A DNA stretch of 64,000 bases from Panagrolaimus kolymaensis (taxonomy: Eukaryota > Nematoda > Chromadorea > Rhabditida > Panagrolaimidae), in contig JAJQJQ010000008.1 in NCBI GenBank assembly GCA_028622995.1, positions 682,001 to 746,000 on the forward strand, read 5' to 3'. Below the pieces are notes generated by a model. That model was given only the letters and a program-made list of their open reading frames with translations, had not been told where the DNA came from and searched no databases. The translations under genes were made by a program, and so were the position numbers. Shown here piece after piece: positions 52,837-63,392 of this stretch. Every line of letters begins with the position of its first letter. Within the stretch, counting starts at the first letter, position 1.

Positions 52837-53553
52837 TCAAATTTTTTTGTTTGTCTGTTTAAATGCTTTTATGCTTCTATGCGGCTTCAAATACGCCAAG
52901 AATGAAAAAGTTAATTGGCAGATTTCATAAAAATTGTGCATAAAATCCCGATTTGTTACTTCGGCGCACAAATCTGTTGTTAAGTTTTGTTGAATTTTGC
53001 ATAAATAATTTTTTCTCTTATTTTTAAACATGACAAATAAATAGTTAATATCGCAACAAATAGCAAATACATAAAATATAAAAATATTTATAAAAATCCT
53101 TGGTCCTCGTGTAAGCTTTTCAAAGAAGTTTGTATAATAAATAGTTAAAAATCGAGAGAGAGAAAGAAGAAATAAAGCTGAAAAGGCATTATTTGCGATA
53201 ATCAAGGTGGTAATCGGGTCGAAATATACCCAATCAAAGCCTAATCCATAAGAATTAAATAAATAAAAACATTTTAAGCTCGGCTTATTTAAATAAGAGG
53301 TCATATAATTTGCGCAAGAAAATTTGTAACTAATCATCACATCCCAAAGTGCTTGATTCAAAATAAACCAACGATAATTTCCTTTAATTCTGCCAAAAAT
53401 TGATATAAATGCAGTAAGACTAAGAAATCCAATGCAAATATAACCAAAATTATAATTATATGACATTGCAGCAAGGTTTATAAGAAAACATCGAAATTCA
53501 TCGACATTTGTTACATTTAAAAGATAAACTTGACAAACAAAAGAATCATTCAT
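52837..53553 (-). CDS. Chemoreceptor-like 7TM protein, C-terminally truncated
   Basis: 238 residues from ATG 53551-53553. Hydrophobic segments lie at about 36-56 (FGYICIGFLSLTAFISIF), 65-78, 112-135 (TTLIIANNAFSALFLLSL), 150-172 (IFINIFIFYVFAICCDINYLF) and 215-225. SRFLTIYY after the third helix stands in the DRY/NRF position. Only four to five of seven helices are encoded before the frame ends in a polar tail (HRSIKAFKQTNKKI). Either a donor at CTTGGC|GTATTT leads to unrecognised exons, or the gene is a remnant. It differs clearly from the receptor at 1-693. Nematode chemoreceptor genes commonly decay in this way. Confidence 0.65.
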   Translation of the reverse strand: MNDSFVCQVYLLNVTNVDEFRCFLINLAAMSYNYNFGYICIGFLSLTAFISIFGRIKGNYRWFILNQALWDVMISYKFSCANYMTSYLNKPSLKCFYLFNSYGLGFDWVYFDPITTLIIANNAFSALFLLSLSRFLTIYYTNFFEKLTRGPRIFINIFIFYVFAICCDINYLFVMFKNKRKNYLCKIQQNLTTDLCAEVTNRDFMHNFYEICQLTFSFLAYLKPHRSIKAFKQTNKKI

Positions 53554-53969
53554 TTTTTAAATTTTTATTTTATTTAATAAAAAAAAGATATACTCTTTTT
53601 TTTAATTTTCGACGATAATAAAGCTTTTAAAACATAAAAAAACCATCCATTTTTAGTATTTTTTGCTTTTAAAATTATGAAAACTACTTATTAAGCGCCA
53701 AATAAATGCTTTTGAAAATTTTGATAAATAACAACTATTAATTTTTTTTGTACTTATGTGCCCACATAAAAGCCCAATATCATAAATGGAAGCGATTATT
53801 AAACAAAAGTTTATTTGTGTAAAAGTATAAATTATTAAATTAATATGCAGCTATGATAAATTTAAATTTTTTTAAAGCGAAGATAAAAAATATAGAATTA
53901 GCAAAGCGTAATAGTGGCGGAGTAGAAGTCGGAACACAAAAAGTTAGTTCAGAGAGAGAAATTTTTTTA
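53554..53969. other. Intergenic, upstream of the truncated chemoreceptor
   Basis: Contains no ORF or repeat that I can support. Likely regulatory for the receptor reading leftward from 53553. Confidence 0.35.
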
Positions 53970-54721
53970 TCTCCTACCCCTTAATTTTGGTTGTCTTTCC
54001 GTAACATCCCCTTTTTTTCTTAAGCTGTTGGGTATCAATGGATTGCAAATATTTTGGCGTGAAAGAAAAAATGGGTCGCATCTTCCGGAGGTAGCCATTT
54101 GAAAAAGATACGCACTTTTTAAGGTGTCCCTTCCAAAAAGAATGAAAGGAATGAATGAAAAATTTGCATGAAGTAATTTTTATGTGAAAGAGCGTTTACG
54201 AATGAACTTTTGCTTTAGTTACATGGAAATGCAGTGCTGAAGAAAGGTTGTTTCCTTTGAAATGATATAAATTATTGATACTCTTTGGATTGATTTAATC
54301 CTTTTATTGAAAAATGCGAAGAGATATCGATTGGGTAGGGTTGTGTTTGAAGACATATAGACCGCTGAGATGAGGACCTTGATCCTTTGGATTTTATGGA
54401 TCCAGATCCATAAGTTTTCTTGGATCCAAGTACTCCAAAGGAACCAGAGATGCAAAAGGATCCACATACGCGTCAGCGTAAGTACATAAAAATTTGCATG
54501 AAATTTTTTTGCATGCATTTTGTGAATAAAAATTAAAATAGCAATGCTGAGTGGCGGTTTACTTTCAAGGAATAGGACCTTGATTTATAGGATCTTAAGA
54601 ATCAAGATCCATGCAATATTTAGGATTTTAGTGTGAAAGCTCTTTGAAAAATGAACTGCAGAAAACACTGAAGCCGTAATTGTCTAGGTGGTGGCGTGCC
54701 GAAGGCACGCCGTCCGCCTAG
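53970..54721 (+). mobile_element. Non-autonomous canonical Helitron, second copy
   Basis: 752 bp, starting TCTCCTACCC after A and ending CTAG before T. The 3' hairpin is GGCGTGCC-GAA-GGCACGCC followed by GTCCGCCTAG. Relative to 50443-51917 it carries an extra segment of about 290 bp (54240-54540) rich in GGATCC-like motifs. The hairpins of the two copies differ by paired, compensating changes. Confidence 0.9.
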
Positions 54722-55250
54722 TTTTTTACTAAAAGTCATATTTGCTTGTACGAAAAGATATGGTAGATATTTATGTAAATTAAAAAATGGTTCAAATCAA
54801 TTTTTACGCAGATAGCTGATTTTTTAATTAAACTTCGATAATAAAAATATTCACAAATTTCATGTTATGTTTAGCCATTTGTAATAAAAATTGTTTGTTT
54901 GTCTTAAATTTTTATTAACTAAACTTCTTTTTTTGGTTTATTTGTTTTTCGTTTTTTTAAAGCAAACAATTCAAATTTCAAAAGAGAAAGTAAAATAAAT
55001 AAATTTGCTAACTTAAAAAACCAATAATTAAGCAGACACAAGACAAAAAGTTCTTTTGAACCTTTTTTGATACAATCTTAAATGAACACAACGAGACGAG
55101 ACAAACATCCTGAAAAAGAAAAAGAAAAGAGAATTATGCGATAAAAACACAAAATCAAAAAAGGCGCTTTTGCTTTTTTTATCAAAAGTATTGTTGTTTG
55201 TGAAGGGAGTGTAGCGGATTAAACTTCTAACTTCTACATGATAATTACCG
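54722..55250. other. Intergenic, upstream of the Cys-rich secreted protein
   Basis: No gene seen; it leads into the TATA box at 55251. Confidence 0.35.
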
Positions 55251-55262
55251 TATATATATATA
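55251..55262 (+). promoter_or_regulatory. TATA box of the Cys-rich secreted protein gene
   Basis: TATATATATATA followed by AGTAAAATC lies 72 bases before the start codon at 55334. The distance allows a leader of about 40 bases. It is the clearest TATA element in the window. Confidence 0.55.
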
Positions 55263-55333
55263 AGTAAAATCATTCAAAATCAAAAACTCAAAAAAGGTTA
55301 AATTGTTAGTTCTACAAAAAAAATCAACCAACC

Positions 55334-56028
55334 ATGAAATCGATGCTTTTTTTATATGCTGCCTCACTTTTTGTCATTTTTGTTACAATTCAAGCTAATG
55401 CTGATGATGGAGGTATAGTTGTTGGGGATACTGGATGCTGGAGACCCACATATGGCCGAGGAGTAGGCAAAGTCATCAGTGTCTGTCAAGATGGTGAAGA
55501 AAAAAATCTCGCACTTTGTTATCCAAAATGCAAAGATGGATATTATGGAGTTGGACCAGTTTGTTGGCAAAGCTGCCCTAAAAGTAAAATAATGTTTTTA
55601 TTTAACAAAAAATTTATTTGCGAATTCTTAAATACTAAAAAATTTACGAATTTTTAGATTTTATTGTTTCTGGTGTCGATTGCGTTCAAAAAAGTTATGG
55701 TCGTGGAGCAGGCAAACCCCTTTCATGCGCAGATGGACTTGAAGAGGATGCAGCTTTATGTTATAAACCATGCACGGGAAATGGTTATCATGGGGATGGC
55801 CCAGTATGCTGGCGTTCATGTCCTGATGGATTAGTTAAATGTGGAGCATTGTGTTTGGAATCAACCAAATCTTGCGTCAAAGATATTCTTTCAATTGCTG
55901 AAGAAGTTGCAATTACTGCAGCTAAAATTGCTGAAGATCCTAAAGATGCCCTTCAAGCTCTCAAAGATGCTATCGCTAAAATTGGTTCAGAATTAAAATA
56001 TCCTCTATGCTCAGATATGTCATCATAA
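55334..56028 (+). CDS. Secreted Cys-rich protein with two copies of a YGRG-GPVCW repeat
   Basis: Exons 55334-55583 and 55658-56028 (phase-1 intron of 74 bases) encode 206 residues. MKSMLFLYAASLFVIFVTIQANA is a signal peptide. Two repeats follow, one per exon: GCWRPTYGRGVGK...C..G.E...ALCYPKC..GYYGVGPVCWQSCP, and DCVQKSYGRGAGK...C.DG.E.DAALCYKPC..GYHGDGPVCWRSCP. Each carries six Cys that probably form internal disulfides. The C-terminal 60 residues are an Ala-rich amphipathic helix (LSIAEEVAITAAKIAEDPKDALQALKDAIAKI) ending CSDMSS. The repeat resembles an extracellular Cys-rich module seen in diverse eukaryotes whose function I cannot name. No enzyme motif. A poly(A) signal AATAAA lies near 56090. 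Confidence 0.88.
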
Positions 56029-57262
56029 AAATTTAATTAGTCATTACTTGTCAAAAATGATTCTAATTTGTAAAGTGTTGAAAATATAATAAATTTATCA
56101 AATTCGAAAAAAAATGACTTAAAAACTAACAAAAAAAAGTTAGAACGATTTTTTCATTTTATAAAACATTGAAACTTATTTATTTGTCACAAAAATAAAA
56201 AATATTAAGAAAACTTTTGGTTCCTTTTTTTGTTGTTAAAAATGAAAGGCATAATCCATTATTTAAAAAACATAAGACAGTAAGTCCAATTGAACCGATT
56301 TTGCTACACTTTTTAAAAAAACGACAAGACAAACATTCAGAAAAAAAGAATTATGCGATAAAAACACACACTTCCTAAAAAAGAAGCCAAACGCTGATTG
56401 TTTTTAATCAGAAGTGATAATAAACATAATAGGCTCTCGATTGTAAATAATAAAAATAAAACTTTTCAAAATTTTTAAATTAAAAGTTGCAGATTACTTA
56501 CAGAAAAGCCTTGACTTTGAATGACTTGGGTATATAAAGGAAAAATAAAGATAATAAAAATTTTTGCAGCTAACCTATTATTTTTAATAGAAAACAAAAA
56601 TACATAAGAAAAATCTTCAAACATGATTTTAAGGTTTTAAAGAAGAAAAATAAATATTACACCTTTTTATTAATCATGTTATTCAAAAACAGATTCAAAA
56701 AAAGCCACAAAAAAAAAAGGCAGATTTATGTTTTCTTTCCAAATTTGACTTTGAATGGTTCCAGCGAAAAGTTAATCTGCCTCATGTCAAACCTTTTTTT
56801 TCTATCTTTAAAATATTAGCTTTTCAATGAATATGTGTAGCTTATAGTTTGCCCATGGACAATGCAAAGATTGTCTTCTGGTGCTTTTTGCATTAAAGGA
56901 AAAAAGATTTCATTTTTATTTTATTTTTTGCAAATTATAGAAAAACCTTTGCACTTGTTTTTGAAGAAAAAAAAAATCAATCATTTTGTCTTTCTTTTTT
57001 CTTCTTCATTTTTTATATTTTATCGATTACATTATAATAAAAAAAAGTATAACATCTTCCGTCTTCGATCGATAGCTTTTTTAAAAGAACCACGAAACAA
57101 AAAAAGAATGAAAAAATAAAGAAACAAAGTTGTGTTGCATTTTTTTTTCTTCATTTACAAAATAATTTTTCTTTTTTTGAACCCCATTTTTTAGCGGGCG
57201 TGTATTTTTCCCTTTTCAATCAATTTATTAAATATTAAATATTTATTTTTTAGAATAAATGA
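56029..57262. other. Intergenic region before the Ulp1-like/LBD fusion gene
   Basis: AT-rich with a partial repeat of the 55.0-55.2 kb upstream sequence (GACAAGACAAACATTCAGAAAAA, GAATTATGCGATAAAAACAC at 56330-56360), so part of that promoter region is duplicated here without the gene. A TTTTTTAG acceptor lies 9 bases before the ATG at 57263 and could be a trans-splice or leader-intron site. Confidence 0.45.
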
Positions 57263-59179
57263 ATGGCGTTTATTTGTAATAATATCTTCAATCAACAACA
57301 CCCAAATATTAATGCTACTAATAACTTTGTTGATATCATTTCTTTGCGAGAAGTGGATAATTTTTTATATGCCGCTGGTAAAGCTGCTTCTTTATTATCC
57401 AATAATACACAACAAAAACAAAAACATAAAATTGGAATAATTTCAACTAAATTTTGTATTAATATATCTAATAATCAATTATGCAATTATTATATTCATA
57501 AAGTTGAAAATCCTTCAATCATATTATTTTCAGTTCCATCGATGTTGAATAATAAACCACATTTAATTTTAACTGCATTTAATCTTCTCGAAAGAAAAGT
57601 GGCTTATTTTGATAGCCTAAAAAATCGTTTACTTTGTGATTCATATTATATTATTAAACAACATGTTTCCCGAGAATTTAATATCCAACAATTTGATGAA
57701 ATTCCTCAAAATCAAATTTATAATACAATTAATGATAACCCATTGCCACAATTTTCTAATTTTCATGTTTGTCGAATTGCAGAAGAAATTATTTTTAATG
57801 GATACAATCGAAAATTAAATCCATTTAATATTGAAGCGGAAGTTGAAAGAATAAAAAATATTTGTCGAATGTTTTCTCAACCTAGTTGGAATGGAAATTG
57901 GCCGCCCACCCTTCAAGATGTTCATTTTAATTTAATCTTTAATCCTGTTATAAATAATTCTGGTGAAGTAAACAATTTAAATCCAAGAATGGAGAATCCG
58001 GTTAATGGGAATGTTAAAGCTCAAAATTTTATTGGTGTCAATGGAAATCCACCAAGCCCCACGAATGCTCAAGCATCGAATGAATCCATAACTCCTGCAG
58101 CTACAGCTCCAACTCCTCCAACTCCTCCAACTCTTCTTAATAATCCATTAAATAATAATATTAATATCTCACAGGTTGTACAAAAAATTGCTACTGAACC
58201 CATTAATAATGAAAATATTGAATGTGAAAAATCTTCAGAAATAGCAATTGTTAAATATAAAGTTTCACAGGTTTGTTTTGAGCCCTTTCAAAAACTTTGA
58301 GAATAAATAAAAAATAAGAGCGAAAGATAGATGGCTAGCTAGGCTAAAAATATATAAAAAATGAAGAGAAATTTATTCTCAAAAACGCTAGAATATATAA
58401 AAATAAATAATAGTAAATCCAAAAATTTTTAGATCCCCGATGCTATCATGGAACAATACAAAGAAATGTGTCCTCTTTTATCAACTTTATTATGCAAATA
58501 TTTAAAGTTTATTCAAGCCCGACATGCTCATTATAATCGAAATGAAACACGTTGTAATATTCAAACATCTAAATTTAATTGGAAGCTTTATAAACAAATG
58601 AATCACAAAGATAATATTGAAGCCAGAAAAATGTTGGAAGATTTTCCATATTTCTCCGAATTACCTGAACCAGAAAAACAAAGGCTGTTTAAAAGATTTT
58701 GGAAAACTTATTCCATTATTGAAAGAATTGTGGATACTTTGGATAATTTGGATCCCAAAAATATAAATAATGAAAATCAAAATAATTCAAATAATTTAAT
58801 TATGCTTCAAAATTGTCAAATTTTTGATGTCAAAGAATTATTACTCGAAGATTTAAGCGAATTTACATTTGATTGTGCGAGAGTCGCAAAAATAATATAT
58901 AATTCTTGGAATAAATTATTGCCTTTGATGAAAGAAATAAATCCAAATCCTATGGAAATTATGTATATTTTTTGTTGCATTTTATGGAATACTTTTTACC
59001 TTGAAAACCCATTCTGCAAAGAATCGGAAGAAATAATTCGCCGTGGAAGATTTATAATTCATATGGAAATGCGTCGACATTATAAATATGATAATATTAA
59101 AACTCAAAAATTATTTGCTTTAAAAGATATCATTCAATTCACGGAAAGTACCATTCAAGAATATTCCAAAGTTGTATAA
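57263..59179 (+). CDS. Fusion of a dead Ulp1-like domain with a nuclear-receptor ligand-binding domain
   Basis: Exon 1 is 57263-58270 and exon 2 is 58433-59179 (phase-0 intron of 162 bases), giving 584 residues. Residues about 30-215 parallel the Ulp1-like protein at 26995: PHLILTAFNLLERKVAYFDSL keeps His100 and Asp117. Where the active protein has YNCGIFVLRICEEI, this one has FSNFHVCRIAEEI, so the catalytic Cys is missing. A Pro/Asn-rich linker (PTPPTPPTLLNNPLNN) follows. Exon 2 reads as a nuclear-receptor ligand-binding domain: FPYFSELPEPEKQRLFKRFW (helices 3-5), NPNPMEIMYIFCCILWN, then SEEIIRRGRFIIHMEM.RHY and KLFALKDIIQFTESTIQEY (helices 9-11). There is no zinc-finger DNA-binding domain. 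Whether the protein still binds a ligand, modifier or another receptor is open. Confidence 0.78.
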
Positions 59180-59517
59180 ATTTTTTTAACTATAAGGCCT
59201 GCATTATTGATTTACTTAACGTTTTTTTGTGTAAAAATTCTGCCTTTTTGCATTTGTTACAGTTAAAACTTGATAAAAAAATCTTTTTATTTTATTCTTT
59301 TTATTTATTCAAAAATCTGCGAGAATCGAAAAATATATTGAAAAAGAAAAAAAATAAAACGGTAAAAAATTTATGAATAAAATAAAGAGAAAAATATAAA
59401 AATTCAACCGCTTTTTATCTTTGTTGTAAGACGGTTGGGAGCTTTTTTTCTAGATAGAGAAATTTTTTTAAAGATTATGGTAAGGATGCGCAAGCTCTAA
59501 ATAAAAATTCCAGAGTA
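59180..59517. other. Convergent intergenic region
   Basis: Lies between the fusion gene (plus) and the first BTB gene (minus). Contains only AT-rich 3' flanks. Confidence 0.4.
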
Positions 59518-61137
59518 TCATTCATCAGAGCCATCAGCGGCAATTCTTTTTTTGAGTGAAGCAACGCATTTTTCCTAAAAAAATGAAATAAATTTTCCGT
59601 GTTAAGAACCAAATCAAAATTTATAACAAAAAAATACCTACCTTTAAGCCATCAATAGACAATTTTTTTGCAACTTTGTATAATTCAATTTCATTCCCAA
59701 AAATATTTTCATAATTTCCATTAGAATAATTAACAATAGTTTGGAAAATTTTGAAATCTAATTTTGATCTAATAGGTGAAATGTAATTATTTTCTTTACC
59801 TTCAAACATTGATTTAAAATATGGGGAAAGTTTGATAAGTTTTTTCATATCAAATTCAATTTTTTTATCTTCACAAGTAAAATAAGCTGTTGTTTCAGCC
59901 AAAGGTTGTGTTGGTGTTTCTTTGTCTGATGCAGGAGTGACGGGTTTATTTTCGAGTGGGGAAACTGGCATGCTTGGCGCTGACAACTTGTATTCATCCA
60001 TTGGTGGTGAAGCTCGCAAGATGTCAGGCGTCTCCTGGATATTTGTTGAATCCTGAACATTTGGTTTTTGTTCCATTTGACAAGGCATTGGAACCATTGA
60101 TGGCATTTGCATATGAGGGTGCATATGACCAACTCCACCAGGAATATAATTTGGTTGCCCTTGATATCCAAGAGGAAAATTCGGAGGAATTTGTTGGTGT
60201 TGTTGCATCATTGGATTATGAAAATGCCCTACCGGAAAGTTTCCTTTGAAAACATCAAGATCAAAAATAAATTTGAGTTTAAAACATGTTAACGGATCAA
60301 TTTGTTGTTTTTGATCCTGAACTTTGGATGGAATCAAAACGTAGCATTTTGAATTTTTAATTCGTTCAATTTGGATTTCACCTTGAGTGTTGTTTTTGTT
60401 GTTAATTTTGTTTTTGTTGTTGTTGCTTTTTTGGGGATCAACATCAGAAATATATTTTTCAGAAACAATTAAAACAAAATCCTTTTCGCAACCTAAAAAT
60501 TATATAATATTTTTATGCATCGAGAAAACAAACAAAAAATTACCTTCAATTTTGGCGCCCTTTTTATTTTCGATGTAAAATTCAAAAATTACGCATTTAT
60601 CTTCATCAAATTTTCGAACCCAAAATCCATTGAAAATTATATATCTGTTGAATGTATAAACATTTTGTTGATAACAATCTCCATAATTCATGGCTTTTAA
60701 AACTTTGGATGGAATTGTTACATTTTCAGTATGTATATCCCAATTGCATTTTGTGAGTTTCATATGAAAATGAAATGTAATTGAAAGTTTTTGGTTCAAA
60801 CATATTTGATAGTTTTCCAAAATAAAGCGATATTCACCATTTTGGGAAGTAAAAGCAGTATCGGGTTTTGTTAAAGAAAAATTTACTTTCGTTAATGGAC
60901 CGAATTTAATAAAAAAAACTTATTACCTGGTTTCTTTGCTGTAACTTTCAAGACATCTCCTTCCATAATTTTTAGAGTTAAATAGCAAAAATTTTGTGAA
61001 GCATCAATTACAGAATAATCAAGATTTACAGTAAAATCTATACCATTTTCATAAAAAGGCAGAGAAGAATTTCTTCCATTAACTTCAAAAGCAACTGGAA
61101 GAGAAACGATGCAAGGTTTTTCCATAAATGAAGTCAT
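59518..61137 (-). CDS. MATH-like/BTB domain protein, intact
   Basis: Four minus-strand exons, 61137-60927, 60885-60544, 60492-59642 and 59574-59518, encode 486 residues. Introns are 41, 51 and 67 bases; phases are 1, 1, 0. Two beta-rich modules occupy residues 1-70 (MTSFMEKPCIVSLPVAFEVNG) and 75-185 (FHFHMKLTKCNWDI..., IFNGFWVRKFDEDKC). They resemble MATH/TRAF-like beta-sandwiches, but the assignment is by pattern. A linker rich in Gln, Pro and Met follows. The C-terminus is a BTB/POZ domain: FTCEDKKIEFDMKKLIKLSPYFKSMF, SNGNYENIFGNEIELYKVAKKLSIDGL, EKCVASLKKRIAADG. Expected role: Cullin-3 adaptor. It is the intact reference for the frameshifted neighbour and the transposon-broken copy at 32716. 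Confidence 0.85.
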
Positions 61138-61310
61138 TTCTAATCAAAATAATAAGAAAGGACTGATTTTGTGGCGACTGAACTGAATCTAATGAAAATA
61201 ATAGCAATGGCGAAGAAGAAGAAAAGGTTGGTCGTGAAAAACAAAAATGTGGGGTCAAAAAGATATCTTTTGGGGCTATAGTAAGTGTTTTGGTAGAATA
61301 CATTTTTTAA
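61138..61310 (-). promoter_or_regulatory. Upstream region of the first BTB gene, duplicated
   Basis: About 170 bp match 63393-63560: AATAAGAAAGGACTG, AATGAAAATAAT.G.AATGG, AAGAAGAAGAAAAGGTTG and AAGTGTTTTG.TAGAATACATTTTT are shared. The tandem duplication therefore included promoter DNA. Confidence 0.55.
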
Positions 61311-61863
61311 GAAATGCCTCTAAGCCTTTGCGCTTTGAATAATAAAAAAATTCATTTTTTATCTTCATTCATGTATGTTTATTTTAGCATATTTGCCTTT
61401 CGAATAAAAATTTTACATCAAAACTTTAATTTTTGTTGTTGCTATTATCTTTGCGGGAAAACATTTCGAAAAATACATATTTATTCTCTAATCTTTATTT
61501 TGTAACCCAACATGAAAATTGTAAAAAAAAATTTTTCTTATTTTCATCGTGCTCTATAACTAAAACAATAAATAAAATGGCTGAAGTAGTTAGCTAATCG
61601 CCTTTTTCATCTCCTATGATATATGTATGTATTTCTAACTTATTTAAAGAAAAAGTACGGAAAGTTGGAGGATAATAAGCAACAAAAAAAAATAAAAAAA
61701 ATAAGTATACCAAAATTTATACCATAAAAAATAAAACTATCAAACATAAATAATTTTTTATTGCTTTTTCAAGGAGCATTTAATAATGGCATAGAAAATG
61801 GAATTATTCTAATTCATGCGGGTTGTTTCTTCATTAGCGTCTTGGAAGGCGAGATTTGGCAGG
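61311..61863. other. Intergenic region between the two BTB genes
   Basis: AT-rich, with no further gene seen. Includes the 3' flank of the second BTB copy. Confidence 0.4.
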
Positions 61864-63392
61864 TTATTTTTCGTCTATAACAAATGTGAGGTGTGAAGAA
61901 AGGCCTTGAGTTAGAAGTCTTTTTTTGAGAGAAGCAAGACATTTTTCCTTAAAATAATTAAGCAAATATTTAGTAACAATAATAGGTGAATATAAAAAAA
62001 AGCTACTTTTAAACCATCAACAGAATAGTCAGCGGCAACTTTGTATAATTCAATTTCATTTCCGAAAATACTATCTTCGTCTCCATTGGAATATTGAACA
62101 AAAGCTTTCATGGTTTTTGCATCAAAGTAAGTATTTATTTTATAACCATCACCTTTTTCGGATTCATCAGAAATTGATTTAAATGGAGAAAAAAGTTCAA
62201 AGTTTTTTCATATTGCATGGAATTGAAATGCCTTCTTTAGTTATGAAGGTAACTTCATTTAAAGAGCTTTCGTTTTCAATTTTGGATTCTAGTGTTGGAG
62301 AGTTATCTGATAATAAAATTTCTTTGATTGGTGTTTTCGAAGATAATGGTTCCGAAACGCTCATTGCAGAAGGACTATGTTTTTCTGGGACAGAATTTGT
62401 TGAAACATTGTTGTTGTTCAAATTTGGTTGAATATTCAACATTAAATCGTCAACATTCGACACAAACTTACCAGAAACTAAGTCAGATCTAATCGGAATA
62501 TGCTGAGGTGATTGAATCATTGAATCTGGAGTACCCTCTTCAAAAACATCAAGATCAAATATAAATTTTAGCTTAAAACATGTTATTAGCGCAAATTCCT
62601 TTTGTTCTTTATTACTAGAAAGAATGTTTCTGTATTCATCAACATATCCGTCAATTTGAATTTCACTTTGGATGGTTTTGTTACTTTTGTAGTCTTCATC
62701 ATCAGAAATATTTTTTTCCGAAACAGTTAAAACAAAATCCTTTTCGCACTCTAAAAATTAAAGAATTATTATCTTGCAGAGAGCTAGAAAAAAAAAATAA
62801 TATTTTACCATTTATTTTTACGCCCTTTTTATCATTAACAATATTATATTCATAAACTTCGCCTTTATATTGGTCAAATTTTCGAACCCAATATCCATTG
62901 AACATCGTATTTCTGTAAGTTGTAACAATATTTTGTTGATAACAATCTCCATATTTCATGGTTTTCAAGATTTTGGAAGGAATTTGAATGGTTTGATAAC
63001 ATATTTCCCAATTACATTTTGTGAGTTTCATATGAAAATCAAAAATGATGGAAAGTTTTTGATACAAATGTTTTCGATATTCATAATCCAAAGTAAAGAG
63101 ATATATGCCATTTTGATGAGTTAAAGATGAAGAGGGTCTAGCTGTAAAATTTGCATGATAAACCTCGAAGAAAATTAATAATTACAAAACCTGGCGATCT
63201 GGTTTCAACTTTTAGAATATCACCTTCTACAATTTTCACAGTAAAATTGCATCCAATACCATGATGGTAATAATCTATTCCAACAGTAAACTTTAATCCA
63301 TTTTTATTTATAGAAACTGAAGAATCTTTTCCATTAACTTCAAAAGCAACTGGAATTGAAACTATACAAGGTTTTTCAAGAAATGAAGTCAT
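61864..63392 (-). pseudogene. MATH-like/BTB tandem duplicate with a frameshift in the BTB domain
   Basis: The exon plan matches the gene at 59518: 63392-63191, 63141-62809, 62750-62007, 61947-61864, with introns of 49, 58 and 59 bases and the same phases. The N-terminal modules are intact (MTSFLEKPCIVSIPVAFEVNG; FDFHMKLTKCNWEI; MFNGYWVRKFDQYKG). In the BTB domain the frame closes after IPCNMKKL at 62197-62199. One frame over, it resumes as ELFSPFKSISDE and runs to FVQYSNGDEDSIFGNEIELYKVAADYSVDGL. Alignment with KKLIKLSPYFKSMFE suggests a two-base loss near 62195. The rest is well preserved, so the lesion is recent, polymorphic or an assembly error. Confidence 0.8.
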
